From Patiria pectinifera (taxonomy: Eukaryota; Echinodermata; Asteroidea; Valvatida; Asterinidae): a stretch of 64,000 nucleotides of DNA. Positions 45,496 through 55,969 of this stretch are shown here, one piece after another. Every line of letters begins with the position of its first letter. Position 1 is the stretch's first letter. Below the pieces are notes generated by a model, which made no database searches, was not told where the DNA came from, and worked only from the letters and a program-made list of their open reading frames with translations. Position numbers and translations under genes: made by a program. The DNA lies in the NCBI GenBank assembly GCA_029964075.1, contig CM057142.1, positions 39,124,392 to 39,188,391 on the forward strand. The letters are read 5' to 3'.

Positions 45496-45858
45496 CTATA
45501 AGTTAATTGGTAGGATTGTTTGTTTGTTTGTTTGTTGTTTTTTCCGTCGTTCGTTCGTCATACTCGTTGTTATATTACCGTCGTTGTTGTTGTTTCTCTT
45601 GTTATGAGCCATTACCTTTTTATGAAAAAGAAAATAAATAACAGGATTGTAGGTGGTCGATGCTTTGGCGAACATTGATGGCAAGGTAGCGGTCAGGGGT
45701 GTAATGGAGACGCTATCACCGCCGAGGGCCATGTACAAAGACAGGGCGGCGTAAGGGGTCCAAGCCACCAAAAAGCTGAGCACCATGACTATAATCATGA
45801 TAGTGACTTTCTTCTCTGCCTCCCTTGATCGCTGGCTACTAACCTGGCACTTGGCCAT
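45496..45858 (-). CDS. Opsin A exon 4 (third loop, TM6, TM7, C-tail)
   Basis: Acceptor CATTTGAAG, phase 0, first codons ATG GCC AAG (internal Met, not a start). Encodes SSQRSREAEKKVTIMIIVM (loop 3 into TM6; EKKVT is the opsin-type cytoplasmic end), LSFLVAWTPYA with the TM6 Trp, TM7 ATLPSMFAKASTTYNPVIYF with the retinal-binding Lys, and FHKK at the helix 8 fingerprint (vertebrate visual opsins have NKQ, rhabdomeric ones HPK). The tail is short, Asn/Lys/Gln-rich and has no cysteine for palmitoylation; part of it comes from simple-sequence DNA (GTTGTT and GTTT runs on the plus strand at 45515-45600). Confidence 0.93.
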   Translation of the reverse strand: MAKCQVSSQRSREAEKKVTIMIIVMVLSFLVAWTPYAALSLYMALGGDSVSITPLTATLPSMFAKASTTYNPVIYFLFHKKVMAHNKRNNNNDGNITTSMTNERRKKQQTNKQTILPINL

Positions 45859-46453
45859 CTTCAAATGGAAAAGGAAGAGAACGGAGGGGCAAGACTGTCA
45901 TTGTGAAATTTTTATAAGAAATGATACCTCGAAACTGACTATCGTGTTTTGAAGGGGAACAATGATGTTTATATTAATAATATTCCGGCAATTATGCGAC
46001 TCGAAGCCTCAAAATGCCTTGGAAAAGAGCTTTGCCACAAAATGTAAAATGTCATGCACTTTTGAATAGAGCATACGATTGACCGTCAGTTATATCCACA
46101 GACTTCTTAGAATCAAGAATACAACAAACAACTTGATCTTAACGTTCTCAAGTATAGCATGTTTGTCCCACGCAATACTCTCTGGTTTCTTGGAGCTCCG
46201 TTCTAGATAAGGGTTTAAACTTTGCGTTTTATTATGAAAAAAAAACCCTTCAAACTTAAAAGTTATTTTTTATTACCTGACATATTTTTGCTTAGAATGC
46301 TGGAATAAGCAAGATTAGTATTCCTATATACTGCAGGAAAACAAAGTTCAGTGCACGTAAAAAATAACAATTGGCCGTTTAGTTAATATAAACATTCATC
46401 GCAAAGGGAACGATTGATCGATCGTTTGGCAAACTATATGGTATTCTTGTCGG

Positions 46454-46652
46454 CAAGGGCGGATCTGCGGGGGGGGGGGGGCATGCCCCCCCAAGAAAAA
46501 AACACCTCTCCACAGAGCGTCTAGAATCCAACAATTTTTAGGGGACCTTATTAAGCAGGCCCCGAAACCCACGCCGTAATCTTTTGGACCCACTTTTTGG
46601 GGGACCCAAAACATTTTGGGCCCCCAAAAATTGTGTTCTGGATCCGCCCATG
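46454..46652. mobile_element. hAT-like G-tract element in opsin A intron 3
   Basis: Ends CAAGGGCGGATC and GATCCGCCCATG; flanking 8-mers CTTGTCGG and CTTGTGCG agree at 6 of 8 positions. It lies only about 26 bp past the exon 3 donor. Shares blocks with 29874 and 44082. Confidence 0.82.
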
Positions 46653-46678
46653 CTTGTGCGACTATAATAACTCCCTAC

Positions 46679-46803
46679 CTTTTTTACTGTGAAAAGTATT
46701 TGGCTGAAGGAGAAGAGGATGATAGCCATGGGAATCGCCAGGATCATGGTGAAGATGAAAAACGTGTAGGACCGACTCCCAGACTGCCAGCTCACGGAAC
46801 AAG
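46679..46803 (-). CDS. Opsin A exon 3 (ECL2 end, TM5)
   Basis: Acceptor after a pyrimidine-rich run (TTTTTCCATCCCAAAG), donor AAAAAG/GTAGGG, 125 bp, phase 1 in and phase 0 out. Encodes SCSVSWQSGSRSYTFF (disulfide Cys and loop), then TM5 IFTMILAIPMAIILFSFS and loop 3 start ILFTVKK, resembling the LVFTVKEA of vertebrate rhodopsins. Nine bases shorter than the opsin B exon. Confidence 0.92.
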
Positions 46804-46860
46804 CTTTGGGATGGAAAAATGGGAGCAGTTTCATAAGCATGATAAAATATATGGTAAGAA

Positions 46861-47393
46861 CGAGTCCCAGGGGCCCTTAAACTAGCCTCAACAATATTCA
46901 CCAGAATTAATCGATGCACATTTTCAAATATATTTAGATATCACTGTGGCGTAAAATATATTATACGAACTTAGAGTAAATGTAGAGGTTAATTCCACAA
47001 GTAAAAGTATCGTATGATATAACCGCGTACGAAATTGAGGAAGAGTTCCGATCTACATGTGTATAGGCTACACGTCAACAGAAGTATAATGTTTCGGACT
47101 GGAAACCTATCTTTCCTTAAAATCAGGCCACAGAGCTACATTTTTTTCTCGTTTCGGCCAACGTAGGAAAATGCGTCTGTTTTTCCAATGAAAATGTAAT
47201 AGGGTCTCACGGGAAGATATGTCATACGTTCACTAAATCTTAATGGAGAATCCTCCCGGGAAATGTCCTTCAAGAAGAATGGAATTTGTCATGAATAATA
47301 CGGACTGTGGATTGGTTTTTAAAATGATTCTAGTATCGCAGGCAGGGGAGACGGAAGGGGGGGGGGACATAAGAATGTACGCCTATATATATA
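46861..47393. other. Opsin A intron 2, left part
   Basis: AT-rich, no exon seen; a G9 run near 47358 has no recognisable element around it. Confidence 0.4.
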
Positions 47394-47719
47394 CAGGGTG
47401 AGTAAAAAAAACCCCGAAACCTAAGGCGTGCGTTCTTTCAGCAAAACGAAAACAATTCACACACATCCCTGTGTGATTTGTTTTCGTTGTACTGAAAGAA
47501 AACGGAACTTTTTTGTGTGATCCGTGGACAGAACTTTAAAACGATGGTTGTGTTTAAAATTCCGTTACTTGAAAAGCACATAAGTGATTTGAATGATTAT
47601 TGTACTAAAAGAAAGCTTATGAATTGGGCTTTCATGTCCTAGATTTTGAAAATGCTACATGCAGAACGTCACTAAAACAATAGCCCAACATTTGGGTTTC
47701 GTTTTTTTCACTAACCCTG
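47394..47719. mobile_element. mariner-like MITE, TSD TA
   Basis: Ends CAGGGTGAGTAAAAAAAACC and the inverse TTTTTTTCACTAACCCTG between TA dinucleotides. 326 bp, no transposase. An interior hairpin involves TTTTCGTT and AACGAAAA repeats at 47440-47490. A half copy is at 2845-3060. Confidence 0.82.
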
Positions 47720-47721
47720 TA

Positions 47722-48584
47722 TACTCTCGTTCTCATAATAATTTGATTTCAATCTCAGGCCTCAATGAGATTATGATGTGGATATCCTTAGATTAACGTC
47801 AAATACATCCCACACTGTACTAATCATGACAACAAGGTAAAGGAAAAAGTGAAGTTATACGAATACGAAATGTTAATTTCTTCAAAGCGGAACACTCGCT
47901 ATATGGACGCAGTTCTTTACGGTCTTCTCAAGACCATGGGCGCATGTTCCTCGATTAGTATTTCAATATGCTTTGGCAACTCTTTCCTTAAATTTTGTTC
48001 GTTAAATGTTGTCGGCTATTAGTATTCTACAATGTGACATTTTGGTTGCCCTATTTTTCGTCAAAACAACTATATTTGGCATTATTTCTAAACGTTCCAA
48101 ATACTTTAAAACTTGGTACAGATATTCTTTGACTTATTCTGCATCAAATTAAACATTTCGTAACTATGATCAACGTCATGGGCGCTTTACCTACTTGGAG
48201 GGCAAAAACCATAAATTTTATAATTTTGTCCCCCAAAATATTGATTTTCAACTGAAATTGGCTCAAATGAGGAAGCTTTTTATGGTTAAATCCTTACTGC
48301 TTTGTTAATAATAAAAAAAAATCCCAAGAGCCGCAAAGACACGGTTAAAATTAAAAGAGGTTTTACATGTCAATATCCGCCATATTGAATTCCCTGCCCA
48401 CGTCATTGTACCACGTGACCAAGTGAATACTTGTTTTAACTCCTAAAAATGCATATTTCCATGTTTCATACATATAACCAAATTTATGACTACTAATAGT
48501 TGTAATCGGTTATTATATTGGCAACTACGGACATCCCTCAAAAATCAAAACAATTGAATTGTTTTGAATTGAATTCCGTGAACA
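47722..48584. other. Opsin A intron 2, no gene seen
   Basis: AT-rich, apparently unique sequence without splice-bounded exons. Confidence 0.4.
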
Positions 48585-48760
48585 ATAATGGAATCTGCGT
48601 CGGGGTGATGCAAATTCAATATTGTGTTTGCCCTTCACCGACGCATTTATAAAAACACTGTAGACTCAGTGTTGCAATGTATACCGAACGTTTGTGATAA
48701 AATAGATAACTTGGGTGGGACCCGAACCCACGACAAACATTAAGTTGGTATCGATAATAA
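48585..48760 (-). repeat. tRNA-derived SINE, family 2, copy 2 (5' truncated)
   Basis: Shares TGCGTCGGGGTGATG, TTTGCCCTTCACCGACG and AACACTGTAGACTCAGTGTT with the copy at 16384-16568, and keeps the B box (GGGTTCGGGTCCCACC on the minus strand) but loses the A-box half. Confidence 0.78.
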
Positions 48761-48875
48761 CTGCGCACCATACAGTGAGACACCCTATTACTAAAAATAA
48801 TATTTTACCCTTAATTAAGCGACCGGCACGAGAAAATGCAAATCTTGCTGATGTAAGGAAGTGTTGAAATCTTAC

Positions 48876-49070
48876 ATATTCCGGCGCCTTCACGTGTGAA
48901 CTCACTCCATCCGAGAACGGGAGGTAGAGCGACAGCCAGTGAGTAGACCCAAGTAAATCCCACGCAGACTAGGGCGCCTCCTGTCGTCAGTCTCTTGGCA
49001 ACAAATGGCTTCACAACCAAGAAATACCGATGTAAGGAGACAGCTGCTATTCCAACAATTTGCGCGCATC
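48876..49070 (-). CDS. Opsin A exon 2 (TM3, loop 2, TM4, ECL2)
   Basis: Acceptor CCCTTTACAG, donor ATAT/GTAAGA, 195 bp, phase 1 in and out. Encodes CAQIVGIAAVSLHRYFLVV (TM3 end, His-Arg-Tyr at residues 128-130 instead of D/E-R-Y), loop 2 KPFVAKRLTTGG, TM4 ALVCVGFTWVYSLAVALPPV and LGWSEFTREGAGI with the Glu175 counterion candidate. The match to opsin B exon 2 is close along the whole exon. Confidence 0.93.
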
Positions 49071-50224
49071 CTGTAAAGGGTAAAAACAATCATCGAAGGT
49101 CAATGTTTAGCCTAGGCTGGTGTATGCAACAATCGTAGGAATGGCATAAATTCCTCTACATTCTTGAACCGTATTGTGTAGGTTTATAATGAGCCGAAGA
49201 AGTGGTATAGAGGTTGAGTGTTCAGGTTTTTGGTGATCCACCTATCCGGGGCAGATGATAAATTTGAAGCGTGATGGGTATTAAACGTGCATGCAATGAA
49301 AATCATTAAACACGTTGATGTAAACCTACATTGAGAAAGTGAGTCTGGTGAGGAAGAGTTACGGCATACTTCGGTTTTCAAAATGAACTGCCATCAGAGG
49401 CTGCATGGGGTCGAAATAGTGTTACAGAGGGCGTTGGTCTGCTACACACATAATGAGAAAGTTGTGTGGAGGGCCATTAGTCGACAAGCGAATAGTGGCT
49501 GATTCGTGCGTGACGTAACGTGTGCCTGCGCCCTACTAGCACCGCGTGAACGGCTGTAGTCAAACGAAATAGTCCTGGCTCCCCGTTGGCAATTACTGTT
49601 TTGTTTTTTTGGTAACAAGTATGGTCAATGCCGAGAATGCGCATGCGCCAATTGGCCACGGAATGTTCTTGGACTTCACTTCCCTTTTAAACAAGTCATC
49701 CAGGGCCACAAATGAGAAAGAAGTGGTGAAATTTATTTTATCGATGATCAGGACTTGATTGAACACAATAATTTAGGGATGAAATATCACTTTTGGGAAA
49801 AAAATGAAAACGTTCAGTAGACTTATTATTCGACCCCGGACTCGGAACCTGCAGCATTCAGACCACCAATTTATTTTAGCGCTACTTAATAAGGTGCCGT
49901 ATGTGCACAACAAGTACTCCGAAAAAAATAGTTGGTTAACTTGCCATGTGTTGTGGTTATTTAACCAAACCTTATATGTACATCTTAACATTTTTGATGT
50001 AAAATGCACATTGTCCATAGTGTGCCAGATGAATGACCACGAAACATAGTGATCTAACAAGAAACTTTTTTTGAGCGGCATCGCCTGTACGCGTACCATT
50101 TCGAATCATGCGCGTAGCAAGTTCATTATTGGGGGGGGGGGGGAGTATTAGACGTGAAAAAGGCACATTGAGCGTCGCTAGATCATCGGGGGGGGGGGGG
50201 GGGGTGGAAACCATCTTCCAATGG
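49071..50224. other. Opsin A intron 1, left part
   Basis: No exon recognised; G12 and G15 runs near 50131 and 50189 precede the inverted-repeat element. Confidence 0.4.
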
Positions 50225-50760
50225 GGCACTGTTCAAAGCGGACAATCATGGGCATTATCGCACGATAGGTGGCGCTCCCCATGGGGGCCGACGTTCGCGG
50301 GACGCGAATTTCTTTTCCGTAGGCTAGGCGGGATGCTCCAAAGTCATGAATAATTCAATAGCTTCAACAGAACAATGATATAAATAGCATTGTTGTTATT
50401 ATTTAGTCAACCAGTTCACTTTAAAGCATTTTTAAAGTACGGACATCGTCGAGCTACCACACAGTAGCCTAGTGGATAGCGTGATGAGCTCTGGGTACAA
50501 AGATCCTGGGCTCGAATCCACGTCGTTGATGCTCATTTTCATCGATTGTTTTTTTTCCCCTGAATTAATCGTTGAGATAAATTTATTTTAAGGGAAAAAG
50601 AAAACGAGAACCTAAGTGTCTTGCAACGATTCAAAGGAAAACTGAATTATGCATGACTTTAGAGCATCCCGCCTACGGGAAAAAAAATCGCTCGCGGACG
50701 TTAAAGAAAATGGCACTCTTGAAAGAAGGGCACTTGTGACAACATATGGGGGGAGGGCTC
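50225..50760. repeat. Inverted-repeat element with about 75 bp arms
   Basis: GACGTTCGCGGGACGCGAAT through AGGCGGGATGCTCCAAAGTC (50289-50360) pairs with the inverse at 50640-50715 (ACTTTAGAGCATCCCGCC to CGCTCGCGGACGT). The 280 bp between them hold a tRNA-like sequence (separate entry). Sequence just left, AAACCATCTTCCAA after a G run, recurs at 55215-55245. Confidence 0.65.
50463..50533 (+). repeat. tRNA-like sequence (SINE head or tRNA pseudogene)
   Basis: AGTAGCCTAGTGGATAGCG resembles an A box and GGGCTCGAATCCAC a B box with tRNA-like spacing. The acceptor stem does not pair well by eye and no CCA-encoding or terminator context is clear, so I do not call a functional tRNA. Confidence 0.45.
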
Positions 50761-50889
50761 CTTACCACCCCGGATGCTACGGCACTGTTAATGGTCCCTA
50801 CTGTCTAGAGCTCGGGGGAAAAGAAAAAAACCGATTGCAATGGTATGTTATTGCCGCAAGTGGAATGATCACTGCATCAAAACTATAGA

Positions 50890-52050
50890 GGGCGCAATGA
50901 GCTTTCCGCGCTCTTATCTTTATGTTGTTTGTTCATGTCTTTTCATATTTAGTCGTTTCAGTCAATTCGTTGGACGGGCGCCAAGTGCCGTCAATGTACT
51001 AATATTATGAAGACAACTACAGGACTGGTCAAGGTCCCTTGTATTCCACATTTCGTATCTCACTGTTTATTACAGTTTTGGAACTTTGTATCAGATTTCT
51101 TTGACTCTCGATGTCCTTTTGATTTTAGAGTCCTTGGAAATTACTTTAAAGTTGCAAATTAATACGGATAGAACACAACCCATTTTAGCCCATACTAAAT
51201 AAGCCCTATTAATTATGATTCTTTGCCTAACATGCATCCCAGCAGCGGTGGGGAAAAATGTTAAAATATAGGTTTTCCCGGCCAATTTCCTGAAATGTTC
51301 ATTCACTTCTGAAAATCGGTTATTCATTTTCGTCTGAATTTGAGAATCGCTCTGAACACGAGTCTCATTTTCGCTGCCAGAGCATTACATTCCATTTCAG
51401 TTCAATCAATTAAGTGATTGAGCAGCACCTTTCGTTTATGCTCATTCAGATTCGTTCATGAGACTTCCTTTTCGCTTTTTAGAGGGCGATTTCAAACATT
51501 GTCATTCTATTTCACTTTTAGTTTAATGTTATGTGATGCAATCTGTTATTTTGAATGAGAAACACGTACTTTTGATTGCACATTCGCTCATCATGTAATT
51601 CGGCCCAGACTTTAAATCCCCCTTCAAAACATTTAAAAATAATAGTTTAAAATGTTTTCAAGGGGATCATGGCAAGAAATGTGGGAAAATGATGATTGCA
51701 TATATTAATGGTAAAAATGGTTCCTGGTCATCCCGCTTACCGCCATTAGATACAATCTGAACTTTTACAAAATCAGTACGCTTCGCACCAAACGACGGTG
51801 CCTGGCAGTGTTCCGTTATTGCATACGCAATAATAGTTTCCACTTTTTTTTGTATCGAAGCTGTTACCGATATGCTCATGAGTAGCACACATGCTACCCT
51901 ACAATAGCTTGTTCGGAATATCATTAAACACCCATAAACTGCAATAACCAAAAAATGCTACATTGATGGTGAACAGACAAAATAATACTATTTTAATATT
52001 AATGAGCTTTACGATAAGTATAAATACATTTGCCTTTCATGTCTGTCAGA
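50890..52050. other. Opsin A intron 1, middle part
   Basis: AT-rich, no exon or repeat boundary recognised. Confidence 0.4.
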
Positions 52051-52054
52051 ACAG

Positions 52055-52708
52055 CACCCGATTTCATCAAACTCTTCGTAACTTACGATGCATCGCAGCG
52101 ATGCGACGCGTCGTATCTCTACGATGCGTCGTAGCTGCGACGCGTCCTGCGATCCATTTCACGAAACACGTCGTAAGTGCGACGCGTCGTAGGTGTATTT
52201 ATAGCACAACTCGGTGACTGTTTTATGTGTTTAGTCAGCGTCCAGTAAATAGTCGTCTGATATTCAACACGGAGTCGTCGGATCTCAGCTCGAAATTTGT
52301 TAAAACGTAAGACAAAATGGTGGCCGTGCGATGCAATTTCGAAGGAAAACAAGCTCTCAGTGGACTGTATAGCTACTTTGAAATTTCAACTGCAATATTC
52401 CAGTCTTACTAATTCATAATTATTCAATGGATTTTCTATTTACAACTTTACACACATTGCCTCGGTATTATAATCTCGATTTTGTAATGTTTATGGCAAT
52501 AAATTGGTTTAGAAAGGGACTCTTCTTATTTTGCGATGACCACTAGACACGTCGTAACTTCCGACGTGTTTTAAGCCGTTGTCAAGGAACTTACAACGCG
52601 TTCAACACGTCGCAACTTTCGTGAAATGGATGATACGACGCGTCGCGAGTTGCGACGTGTTACACGTCGTAACTCGAGTTGCGACGCGTCGCTTCGTGAA
52701 ATCGGGTG
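52055..52708. mobile_element. Harbinger-like element with dense CGACGCGTCG repeats, TSD CAG
   Basis: Ends CACCCGATTTCATCAA and TTCGTGAAATCGGGTG, flanked by CAG on both sides (52052-52054, 52709-52711). The first and last 150 bp are packed with palindromic GCGACGCGTCG and ACGTCGTAA motifs on both strands, with internal CATTTCACGAAA/TTTCGTGAAATGG repeats. A 3-bp C-W-G target is known for some Harbinger elements. No transposase frame. It ends 90 bp from opsin A exon 1. Confidence 0.8.
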
Positions 52709-52798
52709 CAGGGAATACGTAATCTCTGATAATGTCGCGACTTTGCTTTTGCGGCTTTTCTGTACTTAATTGCCATCCTTTTGGTACCGCAGACTTAC

Positions 52799-53141
52799 CC
52801 GATAAGGTACAGATGAATCCATACCAGGCACAGCCGATGGGACCGAGTAACCAATGGCCGGCCACACTGGCAGCGAAGGAGACGGGTGTTCCCAGCATGG
52901 CTACGGACAAATCAGCAAAGGAGACGTTCAGGAGCAGGATGTTGACCACGTTGTGCAGCGATCTGTTGCTAGCGTACAGGAGAATCACTGTGACATTCCC
53001 GGACACGCTGAAGAAAATGACCACTGCAAGGTACACGGCGAAGCCAGTGTAGCCGGATCTGCTCAAAACGTTTTCCCGTAATGATGAACCGTTGTCAGCA
53101 ACCAAGGGTAAAGTGGGGGCGATTATAAGCTGATTTTCCAT
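52799..53141 (-). CDS. Opsin A exon 1 (N-terminus, TM1, TM2, start of TM3)
   Basis: Start ATG 53141 (MENQLIIAP) has A at -3 and G at +4; the frame is open a little further upstream but lacks another ATG. 343 bp encode an outer tail of about 30 residues with an N-glycosylation site (NGS at 17-19), TM1 FAVYLAVVIFFSVSGNVTVI with the TM1 Asn, loop 1 LLYASNRSLHNVVN, TM2 ILLLNVSFADLSVAMLG with Asp77, and WLLGPIGCAWYGFICTLS with Cys104. Tyr107 sits where vertebrate visual opsins have the Glu113 counterion. Donor TCGG/GTAAGT, phase 1. Confidence 0.93.
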
Positions 53142-53270
53142 TCTGGTTGTATACGAAGTTTGGAGACGGTGCAACTGGCACGACGCGGCGGATCGACCAC
53201 TTTGTCCTTCTAATACATGTAGTTTTACACTGACCGACTACGCTGTCGTCACCAACAAACAGTGCGGTGG

Positions 53271-53298
53271 CACGTGTCATCTTCGTTAGAATCACGTG
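53271..53298. promoter_or_regulatory. Two CACGTG E-boxes upstream of opsin A
   Basis: CACGTG occurs at 53271-53276 and 53293-53298, about 130 and 150 bp upstream of the start codon. This is the core of E-boxes bound by bHLH factors. No TATA box seen nearby. Two hits could be chance. Confidence 0.3.
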
Positions 53299-53299
53299 C

Positions 53300-54130
53300 A
53301 TATGTCATGTGCCAGCACACTTGTGGCTATTCGCAAAACCTTCATTCTCTATGGCTTCGTAATAGCACCGTCAGTATACAAATATGACGTAGCTTGTCAA
53401 CTTCCAATACCGAGGGGAGCTAATATCGACTGTCCACCCGAAATAAACCATGTTATATTTGTTATACTATGCCTCATACTGTCATACATATTCAGTTGCC
53501 GATGTTTTATATATATGTATGCACCTAAAAGAACATTTTCGGAGAAACTTGTACAGCTCACCAAAATAATATTGTTGCTCAACTTCACTAGTTCGGCATT
53601 GGCAATACAGTTAACTACAGTTGTAAATACACTTGTTTGTGTACAACTTTCTTTTGTACAGGAGACATCTTTATTGTCCATAAATTTTCTCCAGCACGGC
53701 ATGCATCGTTGAGCTCGGGAAAATTAACATTTACGCGAACCGTGCAATTAACCATGCAACTCTTGCCAAGTTCGCGCAAGCCTAGTTGATCAATGGTTAA
53801 CCATAGTTCGACTAACGCTTGCCCGAACTAGTCGACGTTGGTTGACTACGCTAGTCGACTATTTGGAACCAACCTACTGGGGCTGGTTGCATCGCTGGTA
53901 ACCAATAGCCGCGCGCGTTCATAACGCTAGCAGGGAACCAGGATCCAGAAGTTTTGCGATAACATTTTGACCAGCGTTTGACTAGAGGCTTTCGCACGTT
54001 GCTATCAGTGCGCAGGCGTAAGGTACGTCACAAATCAACCACTAGTGACTAATGGTCCTTGCCCGAACTTGGCCTCTCTTGGGCGATGCGCGTGCGTACC
54101 ACGCCCGTAAAACAGTTCGTCGATTGCTTT
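53300..54130. other. Upstream of opsin A, no gene seen
   Basis: The 138-codon open frame at 53296-53712 has no recognisable domain. 53780-54080 is rich in GGTTAACCA and GTCGACTA palindromic motifs, possibly a decayed inverted-repeat element without clear ends. Confidence 0.4.
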
Positions 54131-54198
54131 GTAAAGCGCATGCGTAGTAGACTGTCGCACGGGTAACCCTTGGGACAGTCTACTACGCATGCGTATTT
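54131..54198. repeat. Short perfect-stem hairpin
   Basis: GCATGCGTAGTAGACTGTC pairs with GACAGTCTACTACGCATGC around a loop of about 17 bases. Probably the tip of a larger palindromic MITE. Confidence 0.7.
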
Positions 54199-54609
54199 AC
54201 CCTGTGCGTGAATCCTCAAGCACGCGTTTGGTAAACAGCAAGAATAACATCTGGCACGTGATGATGAATTGACCAGTGAGAGTTCGGCTCTGGATCATGA
54301 ATATGTATGAGGTAAAGTAATAGTGCCTGTGAACACCTGAAGAAGTGGGCCAGCATTATTATGTTGTTTACAGTTGATATCCCCGCTCATCACTGTTAAT
54401 TTGAACTTGTTTATTCCCAACACATTTTCAATAGGACCTATGTATAAAATACGTTCTAGTTTGGACGTACATCTGAAATCCTCTCGGGAAACTGTTTCTT
54501 GCAGAAACAGCTCTTGTATTTTTTTTTTCCTTTTTGTCCTTTTCCAGTTTTTCCTATGGATGACAAACAAAACAACGCCAAGTTTTGTTGTGATCCCTTC
54601 TTATACGAA

Positions 54610-54860
54610 GGGAGTCAGGTTGGCGGTGCGCGCGCGTCGCCGTAGCCGGCCATGCGCGTCGGCAAAATTTAAAAAATAAAAGTCGATGTAAGATGATGTC
54701 TAAAAACCGCCAGACTCACTGGTTTGAATGGAATCCTGCTGCTGCACAATTTTAATGTGTTTTAGATGGGGTTACGATCGAGTATAAGCATGGCCTCTCT
54801 TGGTTCCCATATATTTTGCACACAATTTAGTCGGGCACCATTTGCAGAATGTGTTGTAAT
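54610..54860. mobile_element. Truncated copy of the TTA-target Harbinger-like MITE
   Basis: From GCGCGCGCGTCGCCGTAGCC through GAATCCTGCTGCTGCAC to TTTAGTCGGGCACCATTTGC it follows the interior of 10445-10810 in order. Both MITE termini are missing. The left edge reads GGGAGTCAGGTTGGCG, the first bases of SINE family 1. Confidence 0.75.
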
Positions 54861-55429
54861 GGTGTGATTGTGCGTCTGGAAGCCAGACTGAGAGAGCGAT
54901 GGTCGTGTATCTGGAACCTGTAAACGCTTTTATTCAGCGAAACATGTAGAGGAGCAGACTAATGGCCAGCCTAGCACGATGTCGATGTGGCTATTATGGT
55001 GTGACGTTACCGTTTTCCCTAATTTTTGTCTTGACTATCCGTATTTCCCAGAGAATGTTCGTGTCGGTCGAGATCGTATAGTGCAGAATTCTCAAGCCTT
55101 ATGGCCTTATACTGAGGTCACATCAAGCGCCACTCTGAAGGATATTTTTGAGAGTTTTAAGGGGATCCGGATCAAAGCGTCATCTGCAACATCAGCCAAA
55201 GAAAAAAATAAGGGGGGGGGGGGCTGGTACCATCTTCCAACATAGGGGGCGCTCTTCAAAACTGATGATTATATGCTAACTGTGCATTATGTGCTTCTGT
55301 GCCCATTTTCAGGGCGTATTGTATGGGTTTTGGGGGCTTTGTTTTCATATTCCTCGTTTAATTATATAAAAAAAAATCTATACCATTATTGGGAAATGGT
55401 TACTTCTAAGAAATAGAAAGATACTTTAA
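54861..55429. other. Intergenic, no gene seen
   Basis: The 88-codon open frame at 54979-55245 shows no domain and ends in a G11 tract; 55207-55245 resembles the sequence at 50190-50225. Confidence 0.4.
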
Positions 55430-55546
55430 GGGCATTTTTCTATCTCGAAGGGCACTTTTATGCTCGAGGCGAGGGGCACATTTATGGCCGCAAAAGGGGC
55501 ACTTGGGGAAATGCCCAGCCCCCCCCCCCCGGTTCCGCCGCCCCTG
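55430..55546. mobile_element. Right-end fragment of a hAT-like G-tract element
   Basis: Matches the last 100 bp of 11366-11991, including GAGGGGCACATTT-type repeats, a C11 run and the end GGTTCCGCCGCCCCTG. The left end is absent. Confidence 0.75.
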
Positions 55547-55549
55547 AGC

Positions 55550-55596
55550 GGAACACATGCGAGTGTGAAAATCACACCCACATGTGTTCCGCTTAC
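55550..55596. repeat. Short hairpin
   Basis: GCGGAACACATG pairs with CATGTGTTCCGC around GAGTGTGAAAATCACACC, which itself pairs (GTGTGA/TCACAC). Adjacent to the hAT-like end. Confidence 0.6.
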
Positions 55597-55969
55597 ATAA
55601 CGGTACCGAGCTTCCGAAGCATAACATGCAATCGAGGCCTTCGCTTATTTCGTTTTTTAAAACCATCATGACATATTTTGTTCCCGTTGGAGGTTGAAGC
55701 CACCATGTACAATTCAGTAGTGTCGTTTGAATCACTGCTGATTTGATTTTTTTTTCTTTCCGCTTAAATGTAAATAACCCCAGAAGATACATTTGAAGAA
55801 GAAAAATAGTCGATGAAAAATGGGTATCGGTGGATTCGATCCATAGCTCATCGCTATTCACTACTGTGGCGGATTGACGACAGCCGTGGTTTGAAATGCT
55901 TAACAGTACGGAAGTCTGACTCGGCTATAATTAGGTGCATTGTGATTGTGAATGATCTACATGTACTCT

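Larger units (their letters stand above)
45496..53141 (-). other. Opsin A gene span (complete)
   Basis: Four exons (343, 195, 125 and 363 bp) on the minus strand join in phases 1, 1 and 0 into 1026 bp, 341 residues plus TAG. All three introns have GT-AG ends. The joined protein has seven membrane segments, the TM3-ECL2 cysteine pair (residues 104 and 181), His-Arg-Tyr at 128-130, Glu175 aligned with Glu181 of vertebrate rhodopsin, Trp254 of TM6 and Lys286 followed by NPVIY at 292-296. Lys286 is the retinal Schiff-base site and makes this an opsin rather than another class A receptor. Introns hold SINE, mariner-like, hAT-like and Harbinger-like insertions. Confidence 0.93.

Noticed and set aside
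53141-53174. Upstream start for opsin A at 53174
   Set aside because: The codon there is TTG, not ATG; ATG 53141 has a good initiation context.
53296-53712. 138-codon plus-strand open frame upstream of opsin A
   Set aside because: No domain, low-complexity hydrophobic composition, no splice or codon evidence; likely chance.
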